Shown piece by piece: positions 1-7,738 of a stretch of DNA of 13,401 bases. A program made the position numbers and the translations under genes. Origin of the DNA: an uncultured Bacteroidales bacterium (GTDB lineage Bacteria; Bacteroidota; Bacteroidia; Bacteroidales; UBA932). The DNA is taken from NCBI GenBank assembly GCA_934702165.1, contig CAKUYG010000043.1, forward strand, positions 1 to 13,401. Direction: 5' to 3'. A model generated the notes under the pieces. It searched no databases. It saw only the letters and a program-made list of their open reading frames with translations, and had not been told where the DNA came from. Numbering within the stretch: position 1 is the first letter of the stretch; each line of letters starts with the position of its first letter.

Positions 1-282
1 GAGCACATCAGCGAACCAGGCTACGGAGTCGATGAGCTCTGCCAGAACATAGGCTACTCACGTCCGCAGCTATACAGGAAGATCAAGTCCATAACGGGCA
101 TGTCCGCTATCCAGTTCCTGCGCAGCATCCGCCTCAAGCGGGCGGCCCAGCTGCTTTCGTCCGGCTCCGGAATGACCGTCTCGGAGGTCATGTACGCCGT
201 CGGCTTCAACAACATTTCGTACTTCTCCAAGATTTTTGCCGCTGAGTTCGGGGTGTTGCCTAAAGATTACAAAAAGAATTGA
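1..282 (+). CDS. AraC-family HTH output domain, 3' end of a PUL regulator (partial)
   Basis: Only the last 93 residues are present; the reading frame is open from base 1 and stops at TGA 280-282. They form an almost complete AraC-type DNA-binding domain: a first helix-turn-helix at about residues 9-32, a linker helix with RSIRLKRAAQLL, and a second helix-turn-helix at about 59-82 containing VGFNNISYFSKIF, followed by the usual FG..P..Y end. The phrases SRPQLYRKIK and SIRLKRAAQLL are typical of the output domains of Bacteroidota hybrid two-component systems, which sense glycan fragments in the periplasm and switch on a neighbouring susC/susD operon. The sensor, kinase and receiver parts lie outside the window, so a stand-alone AraC regulator cannot be excluded. 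From its position it probably controls the genes that follow. Confidence 0.9.
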   Translation, partial: EHISEPGYGVDELCQNIGYSRPQLYRKIKSITGMSAIQFLRSIRLKRAAQLLSSGSGMTVSEVMYAVGFNNISYFSKIFAAEFGVLPKDYKKN

Positions 283-397
283 ATATCATTTGTTTAGGCT
301 TGCCGAGCTCGACCCGGGCAGTGCCCGCGAATCCAGTTTTTTCCGGAATTGCGGAAATATGAACGATTTGTAAAACTGTCCTTGCCCTTCTGTCTGC

Positions 398-405
398 TAT
401 TATTG
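398..405 (+). promoter_or_regulatory. Possible Bacteroidota -7 element (weak)
   Basis: TATTATTG matches the Bacteroidota -7 consensus TAnnTTTG at all but one fixed position. The nearest upstream TTTG (367-370) is 27 bases away, longer than the roughly 20-base spacing expected of the -33 element, so this is only half a promoter. If real, transcription would begin at about 410-415, at the foot of the stem-loop at 409-439. Confidence 0.25.
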
Positions 406-408
406 TGG

Positions 409-439
409 GCGGATTCGGCGGCGGACCGCCGAGTTCCGC
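409..439 (+). promoter_or_regulatory. Stem-loop in the 5' leader of the first PUL lipoprotein gene
   Basis: TCGGCGG (415-421) pairs with CCGCCGA (426-432) around a four-base CGGA loop. Below it GCGGA (409-413) pairs with TCCGC (435-439), separated by a small internal loop. This gives 12 base pairs, ending 29 bases before the ATG at 469. No T run follows, so it does not look like a terminator. It could stabilise the 5' end of the mRNA, bind a regulator, or be incidental in GC-rich sequence. The pairing is visible in the sequence; the role is inferred. Confidence 0.45.
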
Positions 440-468
440 TTAAAACACTTGCACTAATACTAATTGAA

Positions 469-1773
469 ATGAAAAGATTTTTTACTTTCGCTGCCTTGTG
501 CGGCCTCATCCTCGCAGTCTCCTGCAAGAAAGAGGATGCCCCTATCGACAAGGATTTCCAGTATGTGATCCCTGAAGAGGCACTGCTTGGAGAGAAGGTG
601 ACTTTCGAGGATCAGTCCATCAGTGTGCAGTCCCGCACCTGGACATTCCAGGATGCCGCGCCGGCGACTTCTTCTGAAGCTATCGTCGATGTGGTCTTCA
701 ACAAATCCGGCAAGAAGTCCGTTACCCTCACCGTGAACTATGCTGACGGTTCCAAAGACGAGGTGACCAAGGAGATCGACATCAAGGACGAGTTCTCCGC
801 AAGCATCAAGGTAGATGGCCTCACCCCTAAGGGCTGCGCCAAGAAGGGGAGCGAAGTCACATTCTCCCTCGCCGACTTCAAGAACGCCGGCGGCAATGTC
901 ACTTATGAGTGGACATTCCCGGGAGGAACCCCTGCGACTTCCACTGACGCCTCACCTAAGGTTGTGTGGAACGAGCAGGACAACAATGTCAAGGTGACCT
1001 GCACCGTGACCCGCGACATCGACGGGGCCAAGCTCAACCTCGAGACCACCCTCATCGCCGGCAACTATCCTCTTCTCGTCAACGATGAATATAGCGCCTT
1101 CGATTTCGAGGCCGCCACATCCAACCTCGCATGGTACGGCTGGTTCAAGGAGAGCACTGATGCCTGCCTCTCAGTCGCTGACGGCGGAGCTCATGGCACC
1201 GCGCACAGCCTCAGGGTTGACGCCAAGGGCATCAATGCCCTGACAGACCAGAACCAGGCTTTCGAGATGGCGCACAGGAACAACTGGTCCAACAACGCCA
1301 GGATGGAGGTAGGAAAGAAATATGAACTGTCTTTCTGGGCCAAGGCCGAGGCCGCCAAGATGGGAGAGGGGAGCCTTGCCGCTTTCGCAAAGAACAAAGG
1401 CGAGCTTGCCGCTATCATCTCATGGGTCAATGTCTTCAACTGGATTCCTGACTGGCTCCACGACCCTATGCGCAACCTCAAGGCTTCAGACGCATGGAGC
1501 GAGGTCTTCCCTGGCGAGACATTCAAGACAGAAGGTGCACAGGCATCCATCTGGGCAGGCGGAGTCACCACCATGCAGGCCACGAGCGAGACCGACGTGT
1601 GGTTTGAGAATCTTATCACCGGTGACTGGAAGAAATACTCTTTCGAGTTCACCCTCGAGAACGGGGGACAGCCTGGCGATGTCCTGAAGAACTGCTACAT
1701 CGCCCTCGGTGTCACCGGTGTCGATGCCGTGTTCTACTTCGATGATTTCCAGATTAATCTTATAGAAGAATAA
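469..1773 (+). CDS. Surface glycan-binding-like lipoprotein: two PKD-like modules plus CBM-like jelly roll
   Basis: A 434-residue lipoprotein. The frame is open further upstream, but ATG 469 is chosen because it begins a clear lipoprotein signal (MKRFF, hydrophobic core, AVSC with lipid-bearing Cys19) and because the upstream extension would run through the leader hairpin. KKED directly after the Cys resembles the Lys plus acidic surface-export signals of Bacteroidota lipoproteins. Residues about 30-105 and 108-197 are two related Ig/PKD-like modules (WTFQDAAPATS and WTFPGGTPATS mark the same strand in each). Residues about 205-434 look like a CenC/CBM4-type carbohydrate-binding jelly roll (FDFE at the start, KKYELSFWAKA and WKKYSFEFTLE in the middle, FYFDDFQIN at the end), with an aromatic-rich insertion at about 300-385. 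No catalytic motif is seen. It probably binds the glycan beside SusC/SusD. Its position before susC instead of after susD is unusual. The exact ligand is unknown. Confidence 0.85.
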   Translation: MKRFFTFAALCGLILAVSCKKEDAPIDKDFQYVIPEEALLGEKVTFEDQSISVQSRTWTFQDAAPATSSEAIVDVVFNKSGKKSVTLTVNYADGSKDEVTKEIDIKDEFSASIKVDGLTPKGCAKKGSEVTFSLADFKNAGGNVTYEWTFPGGTPATSTDASPKVVWNEQDNNVKVTCTVTRDIDGAKLNLETTLIAGNYPLLVNDEYSAFDFEAATSNLAWYGWFKESTDACLSVADGGAHGTAHSLRVDAKGINALTDQNQAFEMAHRNNWSNNARMEVGKKYELSFWAKAEAAKMGEGSLAAFAKNKGELAAIISWVNVFNWIPDWLHDPMRNLKASDAWSEVFPGETFKTEGAQASIWAGGVTTMQATSETDVWFENLITGDWKKYSFEFTLENGGQPGDVLKNCYIALGVTGVDAVFYFDDFQINLIEE

Positions 1774-1794
1774 TCGAGTTGTTTTTATTCCTTG

Positions 1795-1827
1795 TGCAGT
1801 GCGCCGGCGAAGGGCGCACTGCATTTT
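1795..1827 (+). terminator. Intercistronic hairpin with short T run, just upstream of susC
   Basis: TGCAGTGCGCC (1795-1805) and GGCGCACTGCA (1813-1823) form a perfect 11-bp stem around a seven-base loop, followed by TTTT (1824-1827) and AAAA. It looks like a rho-independent terminator for the lipoprotein gene. However, it ends only 11 bases before the susC ATG, leaving no room for a separate susC promoter downstream. It may act as a partial terminator, an RNA processing or stability element, or a control on susC translation. Confidence 0.65.
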
Positions 1828-1838
1828 AAAACGGACAG

Positions 1839-4800
1839 ATGATGAAACGGTTTCTTGTCTCTCTGATGCTTCTCGCATCGGCGGGGGCCGCTGCCTTTGC
1901 GCAGCAGATTAAGATCACCGGTCGTGTGACGGACAGTCACGGTGAGCCGATTTCGTGGGCCAGTGTATTCCAGAAAGGCACCACGAACGGAGCGACGACA
2001 GATGATGACGGGCGGTACTCTATTACCGTCAAATCGGCGGATGCCGTTCTGGTGGCGTCCCTTATCGGCTATCAGGACAAGGAACAGGCCGTCTCCGGCA
2101 AGACCGTCCTCGACTTTGTTCTTGAGACCGACTCCGAGATCCTCGACAACGCTGTGGTGATCGGTTACGGCACAGCCCGCCGCCAGGACCTGACAGGTTC
2201 GGTGGCTTCCATCAAGTCCGACAACCTCAAGAACCATGTGATGTTCTCCGTGGACGATGCCCTAAAGGGCGGGGTCGCGGGACTCATGGTCTCCTCCACC
2301 AGCGGCCAGCCGGGCGCGGCTTCCAAGATGCTCATCCGCGGCGCCGCATCCCTGTCAGGCTCCACTTCGCCTCTCATCGTGGTGGACGGCTTCCCGCTCG
2401 GTGACGTATCCACTTCCTCCGGCATGGGAATGTCGGGACTTGACTCGCAGATGAGCTCCCTCTCGATGATCAACACCGAGGACATCGCCTCCATCGAAGT
2501 TCTCAAGGACGCATCGTCCACAGCCATCTACGGCAACCGCGGCGCCAACGGCGTCATCATGATCACGACCAAGAAGGGCCGCGCCTCCAACGGGCGCATC
2601 CAGTACAACGGATATGTCAGCGTGCAGAATCTTCCGCACAAGTACGACATGCTCGATTTCAAGGGATATGCCTCCATGATGAACGAGACAAACCCGGCGT
2701 ACCTGCTCTTCAGCGATGCCGACGGCAACCTGCGCAACTTCGACTACGACAGGATCCAGAGCATCGACTGGCAGGACCGGATCTACCGTACCGGATTCAT
2801 CCACAACCACAACCTCTCGCTCCAGCACTCCACCGACAAGACCAACTTCCTCGTCAGCGGCTCATACATGCAGAACGAGTCCATCATCATCTGCACAGAC
2901 TGGCAGAAGCTCACCACCAAGATGAACATCGACCACAGCTTCTCCGACAGGCTCAAGGTCGGGGCTGACATCAACTTCAGCCGCATCATCGATGACGGCG
3001 TGCCGACCTCCGGAGGCGACGGCACCGCAGTGGGCACCATCATGAGCGCCCTCCTCTCGCAGCCATTCGACCTGCGCGATGAGCAGACCCAGACCATGTT
3101 CCGCAGGGCCGGGGTGGAGCAGTACATGATCAACAACTACAACGACTCCAACAAGCAGAACCCCGTGACGATGGCCAACGACATCAAGATGAAGAAGATC
3201 TTGAGCCGTACCATCGCCAACTCGTACCTCCAGTACAACATCCTGGACGACCTTGTCCTCAAGGTCACCGCCGGCTTCGACAACTACTCGATGGAGGACA
3301 AACAGTTCTACCCGACCACGACCCCGCGCGGCTACCTCTACAACGCCCAGGCCGTCATGGCCAACATCTCCAGCTTCGGCTGGCTCAACGAGAATACCCT
3401 CACCTGGTCACCGGTATTCGCAGGCAAGCACCGCCTCAACATCATGGCAGGCGTCACCGAGCAGGGTTCGCGCTACTACTACAACGCCACCGAGGCCTCC
3501 TCGTTTTCCAACGAGTCTCTGGGCTACAACAACCTCTCGCTTGCCAAGGACTTCCACTCCTACTCCAACACGAGCACCGGTTCGATGCTCTCGTTCATCT
3601 TCCGTGGCAACTATGCCTACGATGACCGTTACATCGGGACATTCACGTTCCGCCGTGACGGCACGTCCACGTTCCTCAAGAACAAGTGGGGCTCATTCTT
3701 CTCTGGCGCGTTCGCCTGGAACGCCAAGCAGGAGGAGTTCCTCAAGTACAACCGGGCCATCAGCACCCTCAAGCTCAGGGCATCCGTGGGCGAGGTGGGC
3801 AACTCCAACGTCCCGACATCCGGCTCGTTTGCGCAGCTCTACACCACCAGTACCGCCTTCGGCACCAGCCTCAGCATCGGCCAGTCCCCTGTGACCCTCG
3901 CCAACGAGAACCTCACCTGGGAGAAGACCCTGGAGTACAACCTCGGTCTCGAGTTCGGCGTCCTCGACGAGAGGCTCCACTTCGACCTCGACCTCTACCA
4001 CAAGACCACCCGCGACCTCTTGCTCGACGCTCCGGTGCTCAACATCTCAGGTTACACCAAGGCATGGCAGAACGTGGGCAGCATCCGCAACATGGGAGTC
4101 GAATTCTCCATGGACGCGACCCTTATCGACAGCCGTGACTTCCAATGGACTTTCAGCGGCAACATCAGCCACAACAACTCCAAGATCCTGAAACTCGGTC
4201 AGGACGGTGCGCCGATCTACTTGGGAATCAACTGTCTCGGAGGCCAGAACGCCGTCATCCTCCGCGAGGGCGGCAGTGTGGGTGAGTTCTACGGCTACCG
4301 CGCCATCGGGCTTTACCAGCTTGACGAGTTCACCTCAAAGGAGAACCCTTCCAAGCCGGGCACATACCTCTACACTGTCAAGGAAGGCGTCCCTGTCCAG
4401 GGGGTAGGCGAGCAGCCGGGCTCGATCAAACTCTGGGACCGTGACGGCAACGGCAAGATCGACGACAACGACCGCGAGGTCATCGGCAACTTCCTGCCGA
4501 AGTTCTACGGGGCATTCTCCACGACCTTCAACTGGAAGGCCTTCAACCTCTATCTCGGCTTCCAGTATTCATACGGCAACGATATTTACAACGCCAACTA
4601 CGCGATGATCGGATTCTTCAACGGCGACGGTTCCAACCAGATCGCCAAATGGAACGACCGATGGACGGTGGAGAACCAGTCGTCCCGCTACTATGCCCAT
4701 ATCTCCAAAGGGCTTGTATCATCGGCATTTGTCGAGGATGCGTCCTACCTGAGGTTCTCGTCAGCGAGATTCACATACACTCTCCCGAGCAAGCTGCTCG

Positions 4801-5000
4801 CAAGGGCAAAGCATGTCGAAGGCTGCAAGATCTATGTCTCAGCCGACAATATCTACACATTCACCAAGTACTCCGGCTACGATCCGGAGGTCGGAATCAG
4901 CCAGAGCAGCGCCTCGGCGATACTTTCTCAGGGCTTCGACTACGGCAACTTCCCTCACGCGAGGACAATCACCCTCGGGGTCAACCTTTCATTCAAATAG
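1839..5000 (+). CDS. susC: SusC-family TonB-dependent outer-membrane glycan transporter
   Basis: A 1053-residue protein of normal SusC length that imports oligosaccharides across the outer membrane using TonB energy. An ordinary signal peptide ends near residue 21 (AAAFA before QQ). Residues about 26-95 are the carboxypeptidase-regulatory-like domain (ITGRVTDSHGEPISWASV). The SusC TonB-box region follows (LDNAVVIGYGTARRQDLTGSV, starting near 102). The plug spans roughly 115-250, with IVVDGFPLGD and the family signature EVLKDASSTAIYGNRGANG. The rest is beta-barrel, with the common DRDGNGKIDDND loop at 867-878 and an aromatic-rich C-terminal strand (ITLGVNLSFK). A second ATG at 1842 is an equally good start. 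The gene sits 12 bases before susD, so the two are cotranscribed. Codons are strongly biased to C/G endings, which fits high expression. The symbol marks family membership, not starch specificity. Confidence 0.97.
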   Translation: MMKRFLVSLMLLASAGAAAFAQQIKITGRVTDSHGEPISWASVFQKGTTNGATTDDDGRYSITVKSADAVLVASLIGYQDKEQAVSGKTVLDFVLETDSEILDNAVVIGYGTARRQDLTGSVASIKSDNLKNHVMFSVDDALKGGVAGLMVSSTSGQPGAASKMLIRGAASLSGSTSPLIVVDGFPLGDVSTSSGMGMSGLDSQMSSLSMINTEDIASIEVLKDASSTAIYGNRGANGVIMITTKKGRASNGRIQYNGYVSVQNLPHKYDMLDFKGYASMMNETNPAYLLFSDADGNLRNFDYDRIQSIDWQDRIYRTGFIHNHNLSLQHSTDKTNFLVSGSYMQNESIIICTDWQKLTTKMNIDHSFSDRLKVGADINFSRIIDDGVPTSGGDGTAVGTIMSALLSQPFDLRDEQTQTMFRRAGVEQYMINNYNDSNKQNPVTMANDIKMKKILSRTIANSYLQYNILDDLVLKVTAGFDNYSMEDKQFYPTTTPRGYLYNAQAVMANISSFGWLNENTLTWSPVFAGKHRLNIMAGVTEQGSRYYYNATEASSFSNESLGYNNLSLAKDFHSYSNTSTGSMLSFIFRGNYAYDDRYIGTFTFRRDGTSTFLKNKWGSFFSGAFAWNAKQEEFLKYNRAISTLKLRASVGEVGNSNVPTSGSFAQLYTTSTAFGTSLSIGQSPVTLANENLTWEKTLEYNLGLEFGVLDERLHFDLDLYHKTTRDLLLDAPVLNISGYTKAWQNVGSIRNMGVEFSMDATLIDSRDFQWTFSGNISHNNSKILKLGQDGAPIYLGINCLGGQNAVILREGGSVGEFYGYRAIGLYQLDEFTSKENPSKPGTYLYTVKEGVPVQGVGEQPGSIKLWDRDGNGKIDDNDREVIGNFLPKFYGAFSTTFNWKAFNLYLGFQYSYGNDIYNANYAMIGFFNGDGSNQIAKWNDRWTVENQSSRYYAHISKGLVSSAFVEDASYLRFSSARFTYTLPSKLLARAKHVEGCKIYVSADNIYTFTKYSGYDPEVGISQSSASAILSQGFDYGNFPHARTITLGVNLSFK

Positions 5001-5004
5001 GAGG
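4999..5004 (+). promoter_or_regulatory. Canonical Shine-Dalgarno AGGAGG for susD
   Basis: AGGAGG overlaps the susC TAG stop (4998-5000) and sits eight bases before the susD ATG at 5013. It fixes the susD start and would let terminating ribosomes re-engage. Strong SD sequences are uncommon in Bacteroidota, and no comparably strong one is seen before the other genes here. Confidence 0.6.
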
Positions 5005-5012
5005 ACAGGACA

Positions 5013-6596
5013 ATGAAAGCCAAAAGAATATTTGCAATTCTCTTCGCCTCGGCGGCCATCTGCTCATGTGCCGACTTCCTGGAGACCAAGGTGGAGAGCA
5101 ACATAACGACCAACAACTTCTTCAGGAACACGAGCGACTTCGACATGGCGCTCACGGGTGTCTACTACACCTTCACCTCTGTGGAATGGGACGCCCAGCA
5201 CCGCTACGGCGACTATTTCACCGGCTTCATGTACTGGGGCCGCATCGGCACCGACGAGGCCTATGTCTCCTCGGGCAACAATGGCGAAGACCTCATAGGC
5301 AACTACACCTACACCCCGGAGAACCTCTTCGTCGAGAAGGTCTGGTTTATGCAGTACCTCGGTATCCAGAGGGCCAATGTCGTGATAGACAGGCTCAACG
5401 CCTACACCGGGGACCAGGTCTCCGAATCCGACAGGGCGAGGATTCTGGGCGAGGCCCATTTCCTGCGCGCGTGGTTCTATTTCCAGCTTGCACGTTATTA
5501 CGGGGAAGTTCCGCTCGTGCTGAGTGAAACCACCGACATCTCCAAGCTCGACACCCGCAAGGCCTCCCTCTCTGAAGTCTATGCGCAGGTCATCAGCGAT
5601 TACGAGAAGGCGGAGGAGCTCCTGCCGGTGGAGAACACCGTAGGTCACGCCACGAAATATGCCGCCACAGCCCTCAAGGCCCGCGCCTATCTTCAGATGT
5701 CAGGCAAGCCTCTTGAGGACAAGTCAGCCGCCGCCCTTGCGGCAAAGGCATGCAAGGAAGTCATAGCGAGCGGGAAATACGCTCTGGTCAAGGACTACTT
5801 CTCCCAGTTCGACGGCAAGCATGAGCACAACAGCGAGTACATCTTCGATGTCGAGTTCGACAACACCGCCAGCAACTCCCTCTACGGCGGCCAGGTCGGC
5901 ACCGTGGACGGTGTCCCTCACGAGCAGAGCGCCTACTGGGCACAGGTCCGCACATTCAAGGAGATGTACGACAAGTTCGACCCGGCCGACCTCCGTAGGG
6001 AGGCGGTCAACGCGGGCGGTCACATCGCCGTGAGCAAGGAGACCGGCAAGGCCGAGATGGTCATGGGCGATGAGAACTACAAGGACAACTACTGGGTATA
6101 CAAGTTCCGACACCCTCTCGACAAGTCAGAGCGCGGCGAGACATGGGCAAACTGGTGCAACAACATCAACTTCCCTATCATCCGCTATGCCGACGTCCTC
6201 CTGATGTACGCCGAGGCCGAGAACCGCGCCGACGGTGCTCCTTCACCCGAGGCTCTCGAGTGCGTCAACCAGGTGCGCCGCCGCGGGTTCGGCAAGGACA
6301 TCAACACCCCGGCTCCCGGAGTGGATCTGCCTATGTCATCCGGTGCCGCTTTCGATGAGGTGATCCTCAAGGAGCGCAGCCTTGAACTCTGTTTCGAGGG
6401 ACACCGCTGGGCGGATCTCGTGCGCTTCGGCAAGCTCCAGGATGCTTTCCGCTCCGTCGGTCTTGACGAAAAGTACAAGGCCAGCTACGATGCTGTGCGT
6501 GAAAACTGTCAGGAGAAGCACTCCATCTTCCCTATACCTCAGTCAGTGATAGACGCCTCTCACGGGGCGATAGAGCAGAATCTGCTATGGAAATAA
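5013..6596 (+). CDS. susD: SusD/RagB-family surface glycan-binding lipoprotein
   Basis: A 527-residue lipoprotein, usual length for the family. It forms the lid over SusC and holds the glycan for import. The signal peptide ends at Cys19 (AICSC) and continues CADFLE, the classic SusD beginning. Family landmarks in order are: GEAHFLRAWFYFQLARYYGEVPLV at about 146-169, with ATKYAATALKARAYLQ at about 213-228 as part of the TPR-like helical core; IIRYADVLLMYAEAENRADG in the central region; LELCFEGHRWADLVRFGKL later; and the C-terminal IFPIPQSVID followed by QNLLWK. Its start follows an AGGAGG that overlaps the susC stop, and its last ten bases overlap the next gene, so translation of the three genes is probably linked. 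Aromatic residues in the N-terminal third (such as FMYWGRIG) could line the binding face, but the ligand cannot be read from the sequence. Confidence 0.97.
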   Translation: MKAKRIFAILFASAAICSCADFLETKVESNITTNNFFRNTSDFDMALTGVYYTFTSVEWDAQHRYGDYFTGFMYWGRIGTDEAYVSSGNNGEDLIGNYTYTPENLFVEKVWFMQYLGIQRANVVIDRLNAYTGDQVSESDRARILGEAHFLRAWFYFQLARYYGEVPLVLSETTDISKLDTRKASLSEVYAQVISDYEKAEELLPVENTVGHATKYAATALKARAYLQMSGKPLEDKSAAALAAKACKEVIASGKYALVKDYFSQFDGKHEHNSEYIFDVEFDNTASNSLYGGQVGTVDGVPHEQSAYWAQVRTFKEMYDKFDPADLRREAVNAGGHIAVSKETGKAEMVMGDENYKDNYWVYKFRHPLDKSERGETWANWCNNINFPIIRYADVLLMYAEAENRADGAPSPEALECVNQVRRRGFGKDINTPAPGVDLPMSSGAAFDEVILKERSLELCFEGHRWADLVRFGKLQDAFRSVGLDEKYKASYDAVRENCQEKHSIFPIPQSVIDASHGAIEQNLLWK

Positions 6597-7738
6597 AGAA
6601 TCTGATTATCCTGGGGGCGGCCGTGGTGCTTTCGGCGGCCGTCTCCTGCACCAAGGAGTGGATTCCGACTCCTGACCCTTCGCAGACAAAGTGGACCAAC
6701 AAGACCGCCGGGACGGAAGAGCCTGACGAGCCGGAGGAGACCTGGACGGAAATAGCCGAGGCCAAGGTCGCACTTGGCGAGACTAAAGTCGCTGAACAGA
6801 CATCGAGCACGTTCATGAAGGGCTATTGGCCTGACGGCAAACTCATCCCTGTGAAGAAAGGCAACCAGTGGCAGCTTTTCTGGGGCGAAGCCACAGACGC
6901 GCTTACGGTGGGGGACACCCCGTATCCTGAGGATCATATTTCCAAGCTTGTGAACTCCAGCAAGATCTGGGGCAAGGAATTCGTCCGCATAGACGGATTC
7001 AACGACGGGGGCTCATGGTTCATAGGCATATTCCCTCTTGAGAAGGCCGGCAGTTATGTGGGTTTCTTCCATGCCGAAAGCCACTGGGATGCCAGCGGAA
7101 CTGCGCACAAGTCCATCGGAGTGGCCTATTCAGATGACTACGGCGCGACATGGCGCGATCCGCAGCCGATCATCACCGACAAGGATCCGAAACCTGCCAC
7201 CCCGGCATGGACGGGGCTTGGAGACGGCTGTGTCGTCTGGGATTCCAAGAATTCCCGCTATATCTGCTATTATCAGGGCAAGGTCGCGGGCGGTGCCAAC
7301 ACCCTCTGCATGGCGGCCTCTTCCGATCCGGCCGGCGCTCCCGGCACATGGAAGAAATGGGACGGGGACGGCTTCACCATCGAGGCCTGTGATCCGAAGA
7401 CCGGGCTTGGAGGGGAGAACATAGCCATAGAAAACCTGACATCCATGTCCGGGGCCAACCCTTCCGTGATGTGGAACACCTATCTGGAAAAATGGGTCAT
7501 GGTCTATGCCACCTGGGGCAAGAGGGTCGTCATCACATACAGCGATGATGCTCTGCACTGGTCGAAGCCGGTCAAGATCCTCGGCTCCATCAAGTCTCCG
7601 GCCTGGTACCCCAATCTCATAGGTGCGGACGGCGACCTGGCCGGAGGTGAGACAGTCAAAATCTACTGGTCCCACAATCAGGATGACAGAGGTGTGAGGG
7701 ATCTCGGATATTGCAGAATTAAATTTGTAAAACAATGA
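6587..7738 (+). CDS. Beta-propeller lipoprotein, glycosidase-like, family unassigned
   Basis: A 383-residue lipoprotein. The signal peptide ends at Cys21 (AAVSC), then a Pro/Glu-rich linker (about 22-57, including EEPDEPEE) leads to a catalytic-looking domain. From about residue 75 the repeats suggest a five-bladed propeller of the GH43/GH32/sialidase-like fold: YVGFFHAESHWD (157-168), an Asp-box-like SDDYGATW (182-189), GCVVWDSKNSRYICYY (214-229), ANPSVMWNTYLEKWVMVYATW (about 290-310), and YSDDALHW (318-325). Acidic candidates for catalysis include Asp183, Asp219 and Glu301, but I cannot assign a triad. The start overlaps the end of susD by ten bases, and the stop shares ATGA with the GH110 gene, so the three are translationally coupled. 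It occupies the place where a SusE-type binding protein often sits, so a binding-only role is also possible. Confidence 0.8.
   Translation: MEIKNLIILGAAVVLSAAVSCTKEWIPTPDPSQTKWTNKTAGTEEPDEPEETWTEIAEAKVALGETKVAEQTSSTFMKGYWPDGKLIPVKKGNQWQLFWGEATDALTVGDTPYPEDHISKLVNSSKIWGKEFVRIDGFNDGGSWFIGIFPLEKAGSYVGFFHAESHWDASGTAHKSIGVAYSDDYGATWRDPQPIITDKDPKPATPAWTGLGDGCVVWDSKNSRYICYYQGKVAGGANTLCMAASSDPAGAPGTWKKWDGDGFTIEACDPKTGLGGENIAIENLTSMSGANPSVMWNTYLEKWVMVYATWGKRVVITYSDDALHWSKPVKILGSIKSPAWYPNLIGADGDLAGGETVKIYWSHNQDDRGVRDLGYCRIKFVKQ

Noticed and set aside
313..342. Possible terminator for the regulator gene (CGGGCA-G-TGCCCG at 315-327, then six Ts at 337-342)
   Set aside because: The stem is short with a three-base loop at best, and nine unrelated bases separate it from the T run, so it does not fit a rho-independent terminator well.
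349..468. Upstream extension of the first lipoprotein gene to an ATG at 349
   Set aside because: The extension would bury the lipoprotein signal peptide that starts at 469 inside the protein, and it runs through the GC-rich leader hairpin.
4437..4472. EF-hand or dockerin-like loop DRDGNGKIDDND in SusC
   Set aside because: This calcium-loop-like sequence is common near this position in SusC-family proteins and does not indicate a cellulosome or a separate domain.
4649..5527. Plus-strand frame of 292 codons spanning the susC-susD junction
   Set aside because: It overlaps two clearly assigned genes in another frame, and its composition (Arg, Gln, Leu, His rich) is that of a shadow frame.
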